From: Flavobacteriaceae bacterium
GTDB taxonomy: Bacteria > Bacteroidota > Bacteroidia > Flavobacteriales > Flavobacteriaceae
Assembly (NCBI GenBank): GCA_003511845.1
Contig: DOIV01000059.1
Span: 1 to 8,744, forward strand
Length of the DNA stretch: 8,744 bases
Reading direction: 5' to 3'
Shown here piece by piece: positions 6,373-8,744 of the stretch (the stretch's first letter is position 1; each line of letters starts with the position of its first letter). Below the pieces are notes generated by a model. That model made no database searches. It worked only from the letters and a program-made list of their open reading frames with translations, and was not told where the DNA came from. Both the position numbers and the translations under genes were made by a program.

Positions 6373-6807
6373 ATGACAAAAAAAGTAACACCAAGAGGAG
6401 CTTACCCACACACCAAACGTGTAGGTGATTTTATATTTGTTTCAGGCACCAGCTCTCGAAGAGCTGACAATACCATTGCTGGAGTAGATCTTATTGATGA
6501 AATGGGTACCAAACATTTAAATATAAAAGAGCAAACTCGTGAAGTGCTAAAAAATATTGAAAAAAATTTAATGAATGAAGGGGCTACTTTAGCTGATGTG
6601 GTTGATGTCACTTCATTTTTAGTAAATATGAATGACTTTGCAGGTTATAATGAAGCCTATGCAGAATTTTTCGATGCAGTAACTGGACCAACTCGTACCA
6701 CTGTTGCTGTACACCAATTACCACATCCTGATTTGGTAGTGGAAATTAAAGTGATGGCGTATAAAAAGAACCCCTCCCTAACCCTTCCCGAAGGAGAGGA
6801 AGTTTGA
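6373..6807 (+). CDS. RidA-family protein, probable 2-aminomuconate deaminase
   Basis: RidA/YjgF-fold enzyme of 144 residues, expected to work as a trimer in the cytoplasm. In this setting the likely reaction is hydrolysis of 2-aminomuconate (an enamine/imine) to the 2-oxo acid and ammonia, directly after the dehydrogenase encoded further downstream. Family marks are [15 protein letters not shown] (16-30), the conserved Arg108 in GPTRTTVAV (matching the carboxylate-binding Arg105 of E. coli RidA), and Glu124 in VVEIKVMAY. The fold should end near Tyr130-Lys132; the remaining [12 protein letters not shown] is encoded by an intergenic repeat that has taken over the stop. The start ATG follows an inverted repeat by 12 bases. 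General RidA imine/enamine deaminase activity is the alternative, but the sequence and neighbours favour the kynurenine role. Confidence 0.86.
   Translation: MTKKVTPRGAYPHTKRVGDFIFVSGTSSRRADNTIAGVDLIDEMGTKHLNIKEQTREVLKNIEKNLMNEGATLADVVDVTSFLVNMNDFAGYNEAYAEFFDAVTGPTRTTVAVHQLPHPDLVVEIKVMAYKKNPSLTLPEGEEV
6769..6804 (+). repeat. Intergenic-type repeat forming the 3' end of the RidA coding region
   Basis: AACCCCTCCCTAACCCTTCC...GAAGG...GGAAGTT follows the same plan as the hairpin repeat at 4658-4688, in the same orientation, with several differences. The stem has decayed: CTTCC (6784-6788) can still pair with GGAAG (6798-6802). It is read through in frame as [12 protein letters not shown] and the TGA stop follows at once (6805-6807). 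Unlike the other copies it lies inside a gene. Confidence 0.6.
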
Positions 6808-6849
6808 TTGTAACTAAAATTACAAAAGTAATTAGGCTTTATATTGTTT

Positions 6850-7287
6850 ATGAAAATTATTACAAAAATAAATATTGGGCAAACAACTCCAACTAAAATG
6901 TTTGCATTTCTTTTAAACTTAAATAAGAAGAAATATTTAGAATGGCATAAAGATCATTTAGATTTTAAATGGATTTCAAAAACTGAAAAAATAGTAAAAA
7001 GTAAAATTTTCTTAAAAGAGAAAATTAGTTTTTTTACAGTAAGTGATATTTGGGAAGTAGTGGCATACAAACCTAACAGTCAAATAAAGTTTAAATCAAC
7101 AACCTATAACGATAGGTTTTTTTCATTACACTTTGAAAAAAACAAAAATGTAACATTTATAATTCAAACTATTGAAATACAACAAAATAACAAGAAGTGG
7201 TATATTGAGTACAATCCGTTTATTTTTTTATTTTCAATTTTATATAAAAAGCATACCTTTCAAGAATACTCAAAACTAAACTTATAA
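6850..7287 (+). CDS. Small SRPBCC-like protein of unknown function
   Basis: A 145-residue protein with no signal peptide, rich in Lys, Asn, Ile and Phe. I do not recognise a characterised homologue. The order fits a small SRPBCC (Bet v 1/START-like) fold: an N-terminal strand (MKIITKINIG), a helix (TPTKMFAFLLNLNKKKY), a WHKDHLDFKW motif (32-41), several strands, and a C-terminal helix. WHxxDHxxFxW is reminiscent of small SRPBCC proteins related to metal-dependent C-C hydrolases such as PhlG. His33/His36, Glu57 and the His135-x3-Glu139 pair could make a metal site, which is inference. ATG at 6850 is preferred; a TTG two codons earlier is possible. It lies between the deaminase and dehydrogenase genes, 42 bases from each, so co-transcription is likely. 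It looks more AT-rich than its neighbours, and its tail is short for such a helix. Confidence 0.65.
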   Translation: MKIITKINIGQTTPTKMFAFLLNLNKKKYLEWHKDHLDFKWISKTEKIVKSKIFLKEKISFFTVSDIWEVVAYKPNSQIKFKSTTYNDRFFSLHFEKNKNVTFIIQTIEIQQNNKKWYIEYNPFIFLFSILYKKHTFQEYSKLNL

Positions 7288-7329
7288 TAATTACCTTTAC
7301 ACTAATTAAAAAATTTACCCATCAAAATA

Positions 7330-8744
7330 TTGAACTACATAAATGGAAAATATTTGCCTCCCGTTGCTAATGAGTGGATAGATAACTATTGTCCTGCTGA
7401 TGGAGAGGTTTACGGTCAAATTCCGAATTCTTCCACAAAAGATGTAGAAAAAGCATTTCAAGCTGCTAAAAAAGCATTCCCAACTTGGTCAAACACTACT
7501 CTTGACGAACGTAGTAGAATCTTAATCAAAATATCAGAATTACTAGAAAAAAATATAGACCGTTTTGCAGAAGCAGAAAGTAAAGACAATGGAAAACCAA
7601 TTTCGCTGGCAAAAGTAGTTGATATACCCAGAGCTGCTAGTAATTTTCGTTTTTTCGGAAATGCCATAACGCAATTCGCCAGTGAAAGTCATGAAAGTAT
7701 TGGTCAAAATGCTATCAATTATACCTTACGTCAAGCTATTGGAGTTGTTGGTTGCATTTCTCCATGGAATTTACCTCTTTACCTCTTTACTTGGAAAATT
7801 GCTCCAGCTCTAGCTGCAGGAAACTGTGTCATTGCAAAACCAAGTGAAGTTACACCAATGACTGCCTATTTATTAGGTGAAATTTGTAATGAAGCTGGCT
7901 TACCTAAAGGTGTCTTAAATATTGTTCATGGCTTGGGTACAACCACCGGGCAAGCTATAGTTGAACATCCAGAGATTAAAGCCATTTCATTTACTGGAGG
8001 AACAGAAACTGGAGCTCATATTGCAAAAGTAGCAGCACCGATGTTCAAAAAATTATCTTTAGAATTGGGTGGTAAAAATCCGAATATCATTTTTGCCGAT
8101 TGTGATTATGATAATATGCTAGTAACTACAGTCAAATCATCTTTTGCCAATCAAGGACAGATTTGTTTGTGTGGAAGTCGTATTTTTGTAGAAGAAACTA
8201 TATTTGATAAATTCAAAACTGATTTTATCGAAAAAGTAAAAGGACTAAAAGTTGGGCATCCATCCGATAAAGAAACAGAAATTGGAGCTTTAGTTTCAAA
8301 ACCGCACTTAGAAAAAGTAATGCAGTATATTGATATTGCTAAAGAAGAAGGCGGAATAATACTGTGTGGAGGAAATTCTGTTACAGTAACTAATTATGAA
8401 AACGGATATTATTTAGAACCCACAGTAATTGAGGTTTTAACCGATGAATGCAGAGTGAATCAAGAAGAAATATTCGGCCCGGTAGTAACCATTATGCCCT
8501 TTAAAACAGAGGATGAAGCATTAGAAATGGCAAATAAGGTGAAGTACGGATTATCAGCTACCTTATGGACAAATAATTTAAAACGTACCATGAGAATGTC
8601 TCAACAAATTCAAGCAGGAATTGTTTGGGTAAACACATGGATGATGCGTGATTTAAGAACTCCTTTTGGTGGTGTAAAAGCTTCGGGAGTTGGGCGAGAA
8701 GGCGGATTTGAAGCCTTACGATTTTTTACAGAAGCAAAAAATGT
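7330..8744 (+). CDS. 2-aminomuconate semialdehyde dehydrogenase (last residues beyond the right edge)
   Basis: NAD-dependent aldehyde dehydrogenase of the ALDH8A1/AmnC type, oxidising 2-aminomuconate 6-semialdehyde to 2-aminomuconate in the kynurenine pathway. Translated by hand: 471 codons, open to the edge, about five residues missing. Landmarks with TTG as residue 1: oxyanion Asn147 in SPWN, Lys170 in AKPSE, FTGG (222-225), general base Glu245 in LELGGKNP, nucleophile Cys279 in NQGQICLCGSR, EEIFGP, and PFGGVKASGVGREG. Arg101 (IPRAASNFRFF) and Arg440 (WMMRDL) match the two substrate-binding arginines reported for human ALDH8A1, which sets it apart from generic aldehyde dehydrogenases. There is no ATG: the frame closes at a TAA at 7303, leaving TTG at 7330 as the only usual start. 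Homologues as I recall begin MKI-NYINGK, which would put their start at the ATC at 7321. The two pathway steps before this one have no gene in the window. Confidence 0.93.
   Translation, partial: MNYINGKYLPPVANEWIDNYCPADGEVYGQIPNSSTKDVEKAFQAAKKAFPTWSNTTLDERSRILIKISELLEKNIDRFAEAESKDNGKPISLAKVVDIPRAASNFRFFGNAITQFASESHESIGQNAINYTLRQAIGVVGCISPWNLPLYLFTWKIAPALAAGNCVIAKPSEVTPMTAYLLGEICNEAGLPKGVLNIVHGLGTTTGQAIVEHPEIKAISFTGGTETGAHIAKVAAPMFKKLSLELGGKNPNIIFADCDYDNMLVTTVKSSFANQGQICLCGSRIFVEETIFDKFKTDFIEKVKGLKVGHPSDKETEIGALVSKPHLEKVMQYIDIAKEEGGIILCGGNSVTVTNYENGYYLEPTVIEVLTDECRVNQEEIFGPVVTIMPFKTEDEALEMANKVKYGLSATLWTNNLKRTMRMSQQIQAGIVWVNTWMMRDLRTPFGGVKASGVGREGGFEALRFFTEAKN

Noticed and set aside
6359..6376. 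A five-codon frame whose TGA overlaps the RidA ATG (ATGA), possible translational coupling.
   Set aside because: Its ATG is the edge of a REP-like repeat (GGAATGACAG), so the arrangement follows from where the repeat lies.
6818..6833. AATTAC-AAAA-GTAATT hairpin after the RidA stop, considered as terminator or operator.
   Set aside because: Six AT-rich pairs in an AT-rich gap are likely by chance, and no T tract follows.

Overview
The window looks like chromosomal DNA from a member of the Flavobacteriaceae (Bacteroidota). It is AT-rich. Its proteins match flavobacterial versions of their families, starts lack clear Shine-Dalgarno sequences, and two exact TAnnTTTG (Bacteroidota -7) boxes lie upstream of genes. 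The gaps carry GC-rich hairpin repeats of a kind common in flavobacterial genomes. These assignments come from reading the sequence and from memory of families; no search was run.

Left part (1-2571): a divergent pair made of an aromatic amino acid ammonia-lyase close to the Flavobacterium johnsoniae tyrosine ammonia-lyase (minus strand, running off the left edge) and a flavoprotein of the flavin-dependent halogenase superfamily (plus strand). Both types occur in flexirubin / aryl polyene pigment clusters, so this is probably the edge of such a cluster, with the rest to the left.

Middle (2602-3207): a minus-strand gene for a small secreted protein of unknown function. It converges on the flavoprotein gene and diverges from the next block.

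Right part (3319-8744): a plus-strand tryptophan/kynurenine catabolic block: kynureninase (TTG start), kynurenine 3-monooxygenase, a RidA-family protein (probable 2-aminomuconate deaminase), a small SRPBCC-like protein of unknown role, and 2-aminomuconate semialdehyde dehydrogenase (cut by the right edge, with no ATG start). Kmo makes 3-hydroxykynurenine and KynU makes 3-hydroxyanthranilate. After the ring-opening dioxygenase and ACMS decarboxylase, which are not in the window and may lie downstream, the dehydrogenase makes 2-aminomuconate and the RidA protein deaminates it.

The least explained features are non-coding. Three successive junctions in the kynurenine block (kynU-kmo, kmo-ridA, ridA-SRPBCC) are filled with hairpin repeats of at least three related types. 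One of them supplies the last dozen codons of the RidA gene. A TGTTCG-N11-CGAACA dyad between the -7 box and the kynU start is a candidate operator. I see no RNA genes, CRISPR arrays, transposase genes or attachment sites, and no gene-free stretch longer than about 250 bases.
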